Shown piece by piece: positions 28,067 through 37,900 of a stretch of 64,000 bases of DNA. The first letter of the stretch is position 1; each line of letters starts with the position of its first letter. The position numbers were made by a program, and so were the translations under genes. This stretch comes from Neorhizobium sp. UBA3556 (lineage in GTDB: Bacteria; Pseudomonadota; Alphaproteobacteria; Rhizobiales; Rhizobiaceae). The DNA lies in the NCBI GenBank assembly GCA_002376235.1, contig DFNX01000004.1:1-64000 (forward strand), given 5' to 3'. Under the pieces are notes generated by a model. That model ran no database searches and was not told the origin of the DNA. It worked only from the letters and a program-made list of their open reading frames with translations.

Positions 28067-28342
28067 ATGTCTGCCTCCTCCCGTCAATTCGTGATCGTCA
28101 ACAAGCGTGGGCTGCATGCCCGGGCATCCGCCAAATTCGTCCAGATGGTCGAAGGTTTCGATGCGCAGGTGACCGTTTCGAAGGACGGCATGAGTGTCGG
28201 CGGCACCTCGATCATGGGCCTGATGATGCTGGCTGCCAGCACGGGCTGCTGCATCGACGTTTCCGCCGAAGGCGTTCAGGCCGGAGAAGCGCTCGACGCG
28301 CTCGAGGCGCTTGTCGCCAACAAATTCGGCGAAGAGGCCTGA
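28067..28342 (+). CDS. Phosphocarrier protein HPr/NPr
   Basis: A 91-residue HPr-fold phosphocarrier. The histidine phosphorylated by enzyme I is His17 in NKRGLHARASAKF. The segment GGTSIMGLMML holds the serine expected to be modified by HprK. It passes phosphate to EIIA in a regulatory PTS. A TTG at 28064 directly before the ATG at 28067 could also initiate and lies at a better distance from GAGG at 28052. Confidence 0.93.
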   Translation: MSASSRQFVIVNKRGLHARASAKFVQMVEGFDAQVTVSKDGMSVGGTSIMGLMMLAASTGCCIDVSAEGVQAGEALDALEALVANKFGEEA

Positions 28343-28361
28343 TTAACGACGTCACATAAAC

Positions 28362-28381
28362 ATATAAAGACCTCTTTATAT
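28362..28381. promoter_or_regulatory. Perfect palindromic operator before ahcY (SahR-like)
   Basis: The arms ATATAAAGA and TCTTTATAT are perfectly complementary around CC. The site lies about 105 bases before ahcY, just upstream of a possible -35 TTGCAA (28387-28392) and -10 TACACC (28410-28415) with 17-base spacing. The ArsR-family regulator SahR controls S-adenosylhomocysteine recycling genes in proteobacteria through AT-rich palindromes of this kind. The link is inferred. Confidence 0.6.
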
Positions 28382-28486
28382 CGCCGTTGCAAGCGGCCGG
28401 GAAGCCTGCTACACCGCATGGGAGTTTTGAGCCAGCGGGGTGCCTTCACCCGGCTTGAGCGCCATGCAACGTGATCGGAGAGCTTT

Positions 28487-29887
28487 ATGAGCACTGAAAA
28501 GGACTACATCGTCGCGGATATCAACCTTGCCGCCTATGGCCGCAAGGAGCTCGACATTGCCGAGACGGAAATGCCGGGCCTGATGTCCTGCCGCTCTGAA
28601 TTCGGCGCTTCCAAGCCGCTGAAGGGCGCGCGCATCTCTGGCTCGCTGCACATGACGATCCAGACCGCCGTTTTGATCGAGACGCTGAAGGAACTCGGCG
28701 CCGACATCCGCTGGGCATCCTGCAACATCTTCTCGACCCAGGACCATGCCGCCGCTGCCATCGCTGCCGCCGGCATTCCAGTCTTTGCCGTCAAGGGTGA
28801 AAGCCTGACCGAATACTGGGAATATACCGACAAGATCTTCCAGTGGACCGATGGCGGCACCTCCAACATGATCCTCGATGATGGCGGCGATGCCACCATG
28901 TATATCCTGCTCGGCGCACGTGCAGAAGCCGGCGAGGACGTTCTGTCCAATCCGGGTTCGGAAGAAGAAGAGATCCTCTTCGCGCAGATCAAGAAGCGCC
29001 TTCAGGCTTCGCCTGGCTGGTTCACCAAGCAGCGCGACGCGATCAAGGGCGTTACCGAAGAAACGACGACAGGCGTTCACCGCCTGTACGAACTTTCCAA
29101 GAAGGGTCTTCTCCCCTTCCCGGCGATCAACGTCAACGACTCGGTCACCAAGTCGAAATTCGACAACAAGTACGGCTGCAAGGAATCGCTGGTCGACGGC
29201 ATTCGTCGCGGCACCGACGTGATGATGGCCGGCAAGGTTGCCGTCGTTTGCGGTTACGGCGACGTGGGCAAGGGTTCTGCCGCTTCGCTGCAGGGCGCCG
29301 GCGCCCGCGTGAAGGTTACCGAAGTCGATCCGATCTGCGCGCTGCAGGCCGCGATGGACGGTTTTGAAGTCGTTCAACTCGAAGACGTCGTTGCGACCGC
29401 CGACATCTTCATCACCACCACCGGCAATAAGGACGTCATCCGCATCGAGCATATGCGCGAGATGAAGGACATGGCGATCGTCGGCAATATCGGCCACTTC
29501 GACAACGAAATTCAGGTCGCGGCGCTGAAGAACCTCAAATGGACCAACGTCAAGCCGCAGGTCGACATGATCGAGTTTCCGAAGGGCAACCGGATGATCC
29601 TTCTTTCGGAAGGCCGTCTGTTGAACCTTGGAAACGCAACCGGTCACCCGTCCTTCGTCATGTCCGCTTCGTTCACCAACCAGACGCTGGCCCAGATCGA
29701 GCTGTTCACAAAGCAGGGCGAGTACAAGAACGAGGTGTATATCCTGCCGAAGCATCTCGACGAGAAGGTCGCGCGCCTGCATCTCGACAAGCTCGGCGTG
29801 AAGCTTTCGACGCTTTCCGATGAGCAGGCCGCATATATCGGCGTGTCCGCTCAGGGTCCGTTCAAGGCAGACCACTACCGCTACTAA
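28487..29887 (+). CDS. ahcY: Adenosylhomocysteinase
   Basis: Hydrolyses S-adenosylhomocysteine to homocysteine and adenosine, keeping methylation reactions running, in the cytosol. It is 466 residues, with the NAD-binding Rossmann motif GYGDVGKGSA near residue 256 and the C-terminal KADHYRY end, which contributes to the cofactor site. GGAGAG lies shortly before the ATG. It has its own promoter region with a palindromic operator and its own terminator, so it is a single-gene unit after the PTS genes. Confidence 0.98.
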   Translation: MSTEKDYIVADINLAAYGRKELDIAETEMPGLMSCRSEFGASKPLKGARISGSLHMTIQTAVLIETLKELGADIRWASCNIFSTQDHAAAAIAAAGIPVFAVKGESLTEYWEYTDKIFQWTDGGTSNMILDDGGDATMYILLGARAEAGEDVLSNPGSEEEEILFAQIKKRLQASPGWFTKQRDAIKGVTEETTTGVHRLYELSKKGLLPFPAINVNDSVTKSKFDNKYGCKESLVDGIRRGTDVMMAGKVAVVCGYGDVGKGSAASLQGAGARVKVTEVDPICALQAAMDGFEVVQLEDVVATADIFITTTGNKDVIRIEHMREMKDMAIVGNIGHFDNEIQVAALKNLKWTNVKPQVDMIEFPKGNRMILLSEGRLLNLGNATGHPSFVMSASFTNQTLAQIELFTKQGEYKNEVYILPKHLDEKVARLHLDKLGVKLSTLSDEQAAYIGVSAQGPFKADHYRY

Positions 29888-29917
29888 TCGCTAGCCGGTT
29901 AATCCACAACATCTTGT

Positions 29918-29954
29918 AGCCGCAGCCTTGACAAAAGGCTGCGGCTTCTTTTTT
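29918..29954 (+). terminator. Rho-independent terminator of ahcY
   Basis: A perfect 10-bp stem (AGCCGCAGCC and GGCTGCGGCT) with a nine-base loop is followed by a T-rich tract, about 30 bases past the ahcY stop. Confidence 0.9.
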
Positions 29955-30092
29955 GCCTTCCCCCTTCCCGCCCCTCTGCCGAACACGTATTGTTTTGGGA
30001 CTTGATTCGACCTTCCGGCCATTCGGCTTCGGGCAAGGTGCGAAGTGGTATGTCTTGTCGATGAGCGGCAATTGGACGGAGACAGACCGGTC

Positions 30093-32660
30093 ATGGCGGT
30101 AAAAAAAACGAGCCTGTCAAAGCAGGCCGATCCAGTTTCTGGCTTGCGCGAACGCGCTATTGGAAACCCGTATTTCGCGGATAGCGGATACGGAAGAAAA
30201 ACCTATATCCGGCTCAAGCGGATCGCCCATTCCCTTCTTTCGGGGACGGCGCTGATCGCCTTGCCGACATCTGCCTTTGCGCAGGGAGAAACGGCAGCAC
30301 AGCTGTTTTCCTCGGCTCAGGTGATCGTCTCTTCCGTCGTTCTGGGCGCGTTGGGCGCTGCCCTTCTTTCCACCGTCTGGCTGGTACGTCAGCGCGGCAA
30401 CATGGAAGTCGAAACGGAAGAAATGCGTGGCGCGCTATCGGAAGCGCATCAGCGGATTTCGAAATATGAAGCGCTGATCGCCGACAAGAACCGGCGGATT
30501 GTCGTGTGGGAAAGTGGCTCGTCAAAGGCCGAATTCCTGGGGCACCTACCCGTCGAGACCGGCGCTCCGCAGGCGGACCGCGAATTCCTTGCCTTCGGCC
30601 GCTGGCTTCGTCCGGGTTCGGCTGCGGAACTCGAAAAGGCGATCGACGAGCTCAGAAGCCATGCGCGAAGCTTCGACATGGTGATCGAGACGGCCAGAGA
30701 CGAAGTTCTTGAAGTTCAAGGCCGGGTTTCGGGCGGCAAGGCTTTCGTGCGTTTTCTCGCGCTCAACAACCTGCGGGCGGAACTCGCCGAACTGAAGATC
30801 GAGCGTGATCGGCTGGGAAGTTCGATTTCGATGTTCGAATCTCTCTTGGACACGATCGAACAGCCGGTATGGCGCCGCGATGGCCAGGGCAAGCTTGCCT
30901 GGGTCAACCATGCCTATGGCGAAGCGGTCGATGCAACAACCTCCGCACGCGCGGTCGAAGAAGGCCGGGAACTGCTCGGCACGGTCAGCCGCGAGATGAT
31001 CCGGGCCAAGGCCACCGTCACATCGCCATTCCATGACCGGCTTTCGACAGTCGTTCACGGCAATCGCACCGTACTGGATGTCGTCGATGTGGTGACGACC
31101 GACGGTTCGGCCGGCATGGCGATCGATGTGTCCGAGGCGGAGGCCGTGCGCGAAGAACTGAAGCGGACGCTGAAAAGCCATGCCGAAACGCTCGACCATC
31201 TGGCAACGCCAGTGGCGATCTTCGACAGCAAGCGTCGCCTGCAATTCTACAACCAGGCCTTCATGCAGCTGTGGGATCTGGATCTGCCGTTCCTGGAATC
31301 AAAGCCGGACAATAGCGAACTGCTGGACAAGCTGCGCACCAACGGCAAACTGCCGGAACAGCTGAACTGGCGGAACTGGAAGGACACGGCACTTGCCGTC
31401 TACCAGTCGCTCGATACCAAGACCGATACCTGGCATCTGCCGAACGGCCAGACACTGCGCGTCATCGCCACCGCCCACCCGCAGGGTGGCGCAACCTGGG
31501 TATTCGAGAACCTCACCGAACAGGTGGATCTCGAAGCCCGCTACAACACGCTGGTGCGTGTTCAGGGCGAAACGATCGATCACCTAACCGAAGGTGTTGC
31601 AGTGTTCGGCCCCGATGGCCGCATCCGCCTGTCAAATCCAGCCTTCCGCGCGCTGTGGGGCGTTACCGCCGAACAGGCGGAACCCGGCACCCATATCAAG
31701 ACGATCGAAGCTGCATGCGCCGCATCCTATGCCGAGCCGGATGGCTGGCGCATGTTCGCTCAGGCGCTCACTGCTTTCGATGATGAAAGGCCCGCACTCG
31801 ATGGCACGTTCGAGCTTTATACCGGGCTGATCCTCGACTATGCGGTCACGCCTCTGCCGAACGCACAGACGATGCTGACCTTCGTCGACAAGACGGCCAG
31901 CGTGCAGGCCGAAAAGGCGCTGACGGAAAAGAACGAAGCACTGCGCAAGGCCGACGAGCTGAAGAACGATTTCGTTCAGCACGTTTCCTACGAGCTGCGT
32001 TCGCCGCTCACCAATATCATCGGCTTTACCGATCTTCTGAAGACGCCCGGTATCGGCACGCTGAACGACCGGCAGGCCGAATATATCGACCATATCTCGA
32101 CCTCGTCCTCGGTTCTGCTCACCATCGTCAACGACATTCTCGATCTCGCGACCGTCGATGCGGGCATCATGGAGCTGAATTATTCAGAGCTGGCGATCGA
32201 GGACCTGCTGGACGACGTGGCGATGCAGATCGCCGATCGGCTGCAGGAAAACAACATGACGCTGGAGATCGTCGCCCCCGCCGGAATGGGCACGATCGTG
32301 GCGGACCAGCAGCGGCTGAAACAGATACTGATCAAGCTTCTGACCAATGCAACGAATTTCTCGCCGGAGAATTCGACGATCACGCTGAATTGCTGGCGCG
32401 ATGCGGCAAACGTGTTCTTCTCGGTGCGTGACCGCGGCCCCGGCATTCCTCCGGACATGCTGAAAACCGTGTTCGACCGGTTCAAGGCGCAGGCCAAGGA
32501 CGGCAAGCGCAGCGGTGCGGGCCTTGGCCTCTCGATTGTCGAGAGCTTTGTCCACCTGCACAATGGCGACGTCTCGATCGACAGCCGCGCCGGTGAAGGC
32601 ACGACCGTCACCTGCCGCATTCCCACCAATGCCTCATTCCATTCGGTCGCGGCCGAATGA
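30093..32660 (+). CDS. divL: DivL-like sensor kinase with tyrosine in the H box
   Basis: An 855-residue membrane-anchored multi-PAS protein. A hydrophobic segment near residues 70-95 anchors it, PAS-like domains cover about 240-610, and HisKA and ATPase domains follow. The H box reads HVSYELRSPL, with Tyr633 where kinases have the phosphorylated His. This is the hallmark of DivL, the pseudokinase-like regulator that controls CckA and CtrA in the alphaproteobacterial cell cycle. G boxes DRGPGIP and GAGLGLSIV are intact. The frame opens at 30045, but I place the start at ATG 30093. The stop overlaps the next gene by four bases. Confidence 0.88.
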   Translation: MAVKKTSLSKQADPVSGLRERAIGNPYFADSGYGRKTYIRLKRIAHSLLSGTALIALPTSAFAQGETAAQLFSSAQVIVSSVVLGALGAALLSTVWLVRQRGNMEVETEEMRGALSEAHQRISKYEALIADKNRRIVVWESGSSKAEFLGHLPVETGAPQADREFLAFGRWLRPGSAAELEKAIDELRSHARSFDMVIETARDEVLEVQGRVSGGKAFVRFLALNNLRAELAELKIERDRLGSSISMFESLLDTIEQPVWRRDGQGKLAWVNHAYGEAVDATTSARAVEEGRELLGTVSREMIRAKATVTSPFHDRLSTVVHGNRTVLDVVDVVTTDGSAGMAIDVSEAEAVREELKRTLKSHAETLDHLATPVAIFDSKRRLQFYNQAFMQLWDLDLPFLESKPDNSELLDKLRTNGKLPEQLNWRNWKDTALAVYQSLDTKTDTWHLPNGQTLRVIATAHPQGGATWVFENLTEQVDLEARYNTLVRVQGETIDHLTEGVAVFGPDGRIRLSNPAFRALWGVTAEQAEPGTHIKTIEAACAASYAEPDGWRMFAQALTAFDDERPALDGTFELYTGLILDYAVTPLPNAQTMLTFVDKTASVQAEKALTEKNEALRKADELKNDFVQHVSYELRSPLTNIIGFTDLLKTPGIGTLNDRQAEYIDHISTSSSVLLTIVNDILDLATVDAGIMELNYSELAIEDLLDDVAMQIADRLQENNMTLEIVAPAGMGTIVADQQRLKQILIKLLTNATNFSPENSTITLNCWRDAANVFFSVRDRGPGIPPDMLKTVFDRFKAQAKDGKRSGAGLGLSIVESFVHLHNGDVSIDSRAGEGTTVTCRIPTNASFHSVAAE

Positions 32661-34171
32661 GTGACGGCCAGTCGCTGACGCTGATCCTTGCCGGTGAGCG
32701 GGACACGATCGAGTTCGGCGAGGATCTGGCACTGGCGCTGAAGCCGGGCGATTGCGTGGCACTTTCGGGCGACCTCGGCGCCGGCAAATCGACTTTTGCT
32801 CGGGCGCTGATCCGTGCGGTGGCCGATGATACCGATCTGGAAGTGCCGAGCCCGACCTTCACGCTTGTGCAATCCTATGAAGAACTGCGTATTCCGATCG
32901 CGCATTTCGATCTCTATAGGCTGGGCGATTCCTCCGAGCTGGACGAGCTCGGTTTCGACGAATCGCTGTCATCCGGCATCTGCCTTGTCGAATGGCCGGA
33001 AATGGCTGGCAATCTTCTGCCCGCTGACCGGATCGTAATGAAACTTGCGCATGAGGGCACGGGACGCCGGGTGACGATCACGGCACCGGCCGCTACCCTG
33101 TCGCGCATAAGCCGCGTACTGGCGATCCGGGAATTTCTCAATTCACATGGCTATCTCGGTGCGAGCCGCAGGTTTCTGACCGGCGATGCCTCGATGCGGG
33201 CTTATGAAAGTATTGAGACCGCAACCGGCGAAACCCTGGTCTTGATGGACTGGCCGAAGCGGCCGGAAGGTCCGCCGGTGCTGGACGGAAAGCCGTATCC
33301 CAAGGTCGCCCATATTGCCGAGGATGCCTATCCTTTCGTGGCTATCTCGCAATACTTGCGCGGCATCGGCCTGACGGCGCCGGAAGTGCTGCAGGTTGAT
33401 TACGATCAGGGCATTCTTCTGCTCGAAAATCTCGGCCAGGAAGGCGTGCTTGATGAAGACGGCAGGCCGATTGAGGATCGTTATCGCGAAAGCGTCGTCT
33501 GCCTCGGTTATCTGCACAGCCACGCGATGCAGCGGGATCTGCCGATCGATGGCGGGCCAATCCATCATGTGCCGGATTTCGATCCGACCGCGATGAAGAT
33601 GGAGGCCCGGCTGCTACTCGACTGGTATCTGCCGTGGAAGCGCGGTGAACAGCCGAGCGAGGAAGAGCGGCAGGATTATCTTGCGATCTGGGACGGGCTG
33701 ATCGATGAACTGGCAACAGCCGAAAAGAATCTGCTGCTGCGGGATTTCCATTCGCCCAATATCATCTGGCAGACGGAACAGGCCGGTGTTCGCCGTATCG
33801 GGCTGATCGATTTCCAGGACGCGATGATCGGGCCGACCGCCTATGATTTGGCCTCGATCGTGCAGGACGCGCGCGTCGACATTCCCAAGGCGCTGGCCGA
33901 CCAGATGATGATCGACTATCTGACGCTGCGCCGCTCTCTTGGTGAATTCGATGAGGCCGCTTTCCTCAAATCCTGGGCAATCATGGCGGCGCAGCGCAAC
34001 TGCAAGCTCGGCGGTCTGTGGGTGCGATTGAAAGAACGCGACGGCAAACCGCAATATCTTCAGCACATGCCACGCACATTGCGTCATCTTTCCACGGCGC
34101 TTGCCCATGAGGCGCTCGCCCCCTTGCGCGATTGGTGCGCACGGGCTGGAATAGACTCTCCCGAATCATAA
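32657..34171 (+). CDS. tsaE: Fusion of TsaE and an aminoglycoside-type phosphotransferase (AmgK-like)
   Basis: A 504-residue fusion. Residues 1-150 are TsaE, the ATPase of the tRNA threonylcarbamoyladenosine (t6A37) complex, with Walker A GDLGAGKST near residue 41. Residues 160-490 are a phosphotransferase (APH) domain with the catalytic loop LRDFHSPN and the metal-binding DFQD near residue 390. The APH half resembles AmgK, the anomeric MurNAc/GlcNAc kinase of cell-wall recycling. The murU-like gene directly downstream supports this. The fusion is recurrent in rhizobial annotation. Only the sugar-kinase role is inferred. Confidence 0.88.
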   Translation: MSDGQSLTLILAGERDTIEFGEDLALALKPGDCVALSGDLGAGKSTFARALIRAVADDTDLEVPSPTFTLVQSYEELRIPIAHFDLYRLGDSSELDELGFDESLSSGICLVEWPEMAGNLLPADRIVMKLAHEGTGRRVTITAPAATLSRISRVLAIREFLNSHGYLGASRRFLTGDASMRAYESIETATGETLVLMDWPKRPEGPPVLDGKPYPKVAHIAEDAYPFVAISQYLRGIGLTAPEVLQVDYDQGILLLENLGQEGVLDEDGRPIEDRYRESVVCLGYLHSHAMQRDLPIDGGPIHHVPDFDPTAMKMEARLLLDWYLPWKRGEQPSEEERQDYLAIWDGLIDELATAEKNLLLRDFHSPNIIWQTEQAGVRRIGLIDFQDAMIGPTAYDLASIVQDARVDIPKALADQMMIDYLTLRRSLGEFDEAAFLKSWAIMAAQRNCKLGGLWVRLKERDGKPQYLQHMPRTLRHLSTALAHEALAPLRDWCARAGIDSPES

Positions 34172-34183
34172 ATACGGCTTTCG

Positions 34184-34924
34184 ATGATGACTTTGGTTCC
34201 ACTCACGCAGGCCGTTGTGCTTGCCGCCGGACTTGGCACGCGTCTGAGGCCGATCACCGATATGATGCCGAAACCGCTGGTGCCGGTCGCGGGAAAACCG
34301 ATGATCGATTATGGGCTCGATGCGCTGGCAGATGCCGGCGTGACCCGCGCCGTCGTCAACGTGCATCATTTCGCCGACCGGATGGAGGCGCATCTTGCTG
34401 CCTATCCGCGGCTTAAGATCCTCATTTCCGACGAGCGCGCCCAGCTGATGAATTCCGGCGGCGGGTTGAAGAAGGGGGTTTCGCTGCTTCCTCCCGGCAT
34501 CACCTATGTGATGAATGCCGATCTTTTCTGGATCGGCGAGAAACAGGGCTCGCCCACCAACCTGCAGAAATTAGCCGGATTCTTCGATCCCGAGCGGATG
34601 GACATGGCGCTGCTCTGCGTGCCGCTGGAACGCACGACCGGCCATAACGGCAAGCGGGATTTCCAGCTCGATCAGGGCGGGCGACTAAGCCGGTATGTCG
34701 ATGGCGACAACCCGGTCGTCTATGCCGGTGCGATCGTGCTGCATTCCTCGCTGCTTGACGACGCGCCGGATGACGCCTTCAACCTCAACATCTATTTCGA
34801 CAGGGCGATAGCCAGGGGCCGGCTTTTCGGTCTCGTCATGGATGGCGAATGGATTACGGTGGGAACACCCGAAGCGCTTCCGGAGGCCGAAGCTGTGATT
34901 GCCCGCCATTCCGAAGAGGTATGA
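34184..34924 (+). CDS. murU: Nucleotidyltransferase, probable MurNAc-1-phosphate uridylyltransferase
   Basis: A 246-residue sugar-1-phosphate nucleotidyltransferase with the signature VLAAGLGTRLRP near residue 12 and the uridine-binding KPLVPVAGKPM. The metal-binding Asp lies in VMNADLFW. MurU works after AmgK to make UDP-MurNAc from recycled sugar, bypassing de novo synthesis. The AmgK-like domain encoded 12 bases upstream makes this the best assignment. It could also act on another sugar-1-phosphate. Two consecutive ATG codons at 34184 and 34187 can start it. Confidence 0.85.
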   Translation: MMTLVPLTQAVVLAAGLGTRLRPITDMMPKPLVPVAGKPMIDYGLDALADAGVTRAVVNVHHFADRMEAHLAAYPRLKILISDERAQLMNSGGGLKKGVSLLPPGITYVMNADLFWIGEKQGSPTNLQKLAGFFDPERMDMALLCVPLERTTGHNGKRDFQLDQGGRLSRYVDGDNPVVYAGAIVLHSSLLDDAPDDAFNLNIYFDRAIARGRLFGLVMDGEWITVGTPEALPEAEAVIARHSEEV

Positions 34925-34927
34925 TCC

Positions 34928-37900
34928 ATGTCGGCTGAACGGCGAATTTTCTCGATCCCGTCTGGTGTGCCATTCCTGAAGACGTTGGCCGCCGCACTTT
35001 GCGACGGGCGTTTGAATGCGGATTTTCGCTACGATCCCACCGATCCGCTGTCGCTGGCCGATGTGACGATCTTCGTGCCGACGCGGCGTTCGGCCCGCGT
35101 ATTGCGTTCCGAATTCGTCGATCTGCTTGGCGGCCGGGCGGCCATCCTGCCCGTGATCCGGCCACTTGGCGAAACCGACGATGACAGCGGCTTTTTCGAT
35201 CTGGTTGCACCGGAAGAAATGGACATGGAACTGCCGATCGGCGGGACATCCAGGTTGCTCGAACTTGGCCGGCTGATCCTCGCGTGGCGCAATCAGCTGC
35301 CGAAGATCGTGCTCGACGTGCATTCGGAATCGCCGCTTGTCGCACCGGCAAGCCCGGCCGATGCGATCTGGCTTGCCCGGGCGCTTGCAGAGTTGCTCGA
35401 CGCGATCGAGACGGAAGAGCGTGACTGGACGGATCTCGAAAATCTGCAGACCGGGGAACATGCGCTCTGGTGGCAGCTGACCGCCGAGTTTCTGAAGATC
35501 GCCAGCGCCTTCTGGCCTCTCCGACTGGAAGAGCTGAAACGTTCCTCGCCCGCGAAACATCGTGCCGCAATCCTGAGAAGCGAAGCGCGGCGGATCGGTG
35601 AGCGGGAGCATAAGGGGCCGGTCATCGTCGCCGGCTCGACGGGTTCGGTGCCGGCCGCGGCAGAACTGATCGCGGCGATCTCCAGGCTGCCGAATGGCAC
35701 GGTCGTGCTTCCGGGCCTGGACATATCCATGCCGGATGACCAATGGGCGACCGTCGAAGAGGAAACTTTTGACGGCAAGCCCGACCCCGCCAGCCGCAGC
35801 CATTCGCAATTCGGTCTCTCCAAGCTGTTGAAGAAGATCGGTGCCGTGCGGGATGATGTCGGGATCATTGGAGAGGTACCGGGCGATCTGGTTTTCCGGG
35901 CGGCCGCGATTTCGCAGGCGCTGGTGCCGGCCAAGGCGACCGACCGCTGGAGCGAGTGGCGCGACGATGCGGATATCGAGGCGCTTGGTGCAGCCTTTGC
36001 CGATGTCTCACTGATCGAGGCGGCCAACGAGCGGGAGGAAGCGGTGGCGATTGCCATCGCGCTTCGGCTGGCGCTGCAGAAACCCGGCCGCAATGGCAAT
36101 GCCGCGCAGGCAGCGCTGATCACGCCCGACCGTGCGCTTGGCAGACGGGTGACGGCCGAGCTTGCACGGTTCGGCATCCTTGCCGACGATTCGGCCGGTT
36201 CGGCGCTTTCCGGCACGCCGCAGGGAACACTGACCCAGTTGCTTCTGGAGGCGGCCCTTCGGCCGGGCGATCCGGTTGCAATCGTCGGTCTGATGAAACA
36301 TCCGTTGATGCGGCTCGGCCTGCCCGTTACTGGGCTCAAGACTGCGATCGACGCGCTGGAAGTTCTCGCACTGCGTGGTGGCGTCGGCGAGATGGATATT
36401 TCGACGCTCGAACCGCTGTTCGAAACTCAGCTTGCAGCGCATGCGGAGGACCGACATACGCCGCATTGGATCAACTCATTGCCGGAAGACGCAGTCGAGA
36501 TGGCGCGGGATGTTGCCCGGCGGATCACGCAGGCGGTCGAACCTCTCGTCAGTTCTTTCGTTCACCGGCGTGCGGATGGGCGCGGGCTGACGGCAAAGCT
36601 ACCGCTTTCCGAATGGGCGAGCCGCACCGGCAAGGCGCTGGAAGCGATTGCCATCGACGAGCGTGGCGATCTTGCCGCGCTCTGGTCCGGCGAGGCGGGC
36701 GAGCAGCTTTCAGGCCTGCTTGCCGAGGTGATGGAGACCGATGGACAGATCGATGCCGATGGTCCGCAATGGATCGACATCGTCATGGCGCTGACGACGG
36801 GCGGGGCCGTGAAACCCCGTTCGCTTGCGCATCCGCGGGTGTTCATCTTCGGTACGCTGGAAGCACGATTGCAGAGCGTCGACACGATGATCCTCGGCGG
36901 GTTGAACGAAGGATCGTGGCCGGGGCAAACGGTCAACAACCCGTTCCTCTCCCGCTCGATGAAGACCGATATGGGGCTGGAGCCGCCGGAGCGGCGGATC
37001 GGCCAGCTAGCGCACGATTTCGAAATGGCATGCGGGACGCGCAACCTGATATTTTCGCGCTCGCTGCGCCAGGGCGCGACGCCGACGGTTGCCTCCCGCT
37101 GGCTGCAGCGATTGCTGGCGCTGGGCGGCAAGGCTTTTGCCGACGGGTTGAAAGCGCGCGGCGAAGATTTTCGCCACTGGGCCTCGCTGATCGATGCGGG
37201 CGAAGACCAGAAGCCGGCAAAGCGCCCTGCCCCGAGACCGCCCGCAGAGCTGCAGCCGGTCAAATATTCCTTCAGCGAAGTGGGGCGGCTGCGCCGCGAC
37301 CCTTACTCCGTTTACGCCCGCCGCATCCTGAAACTTGACCCACTTTCGCCGTTCAACGAGGATCCCGGCGCTTCACAGCGCGGCACGCTCTACCACGCGA
37401 TCATCGACCGCTACACGCGTGAGGGCCACAAGCCGGGCAGCAATGTTTCACGTGAATCCATGATGCGGATCACGCAGGAACTATTCGATGCCGAGCAATT
37501 GCCGCCGCATATCGACCGGGTCTGGCGGCCGCGGTTTGTCGAGGTGGCGAAGGCGTTTCTCGACTGGGAAGAGAAACGTGCGCCGGAAGTGCGCTCTACG
37601 GTGACGGAAGCCGGGGCCGGTTTCGAGGTCGAGACGGCCGGGATAAGAGTGACCGGCATTGCCGACCGGATCGATCTGATGCGCTCGGGGACTGCCGATA
37701 TTATCGATTACAAGACGGGCTTGAGCCCTTCCGTTTCACAAGCACGGGCGCTGCTTGATCCGCAGCTTGCGCTGGAAGCGGCGGCACTTCAGGCGGGAGC
37801 CTTCAAGGCGATGGGTGTTCAGCAGCCGGGCGATCTTCTTTATGTGCGGCTGCGGCCCGGGGACCGGTTCAGGTCCGAGCGGGTGAACAACGAAGGATCT

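Noticed and set aside
28409..29875. A 488-codon frame antisense to ahcY
   Set aside because: Shadow of a highly conserved gene.
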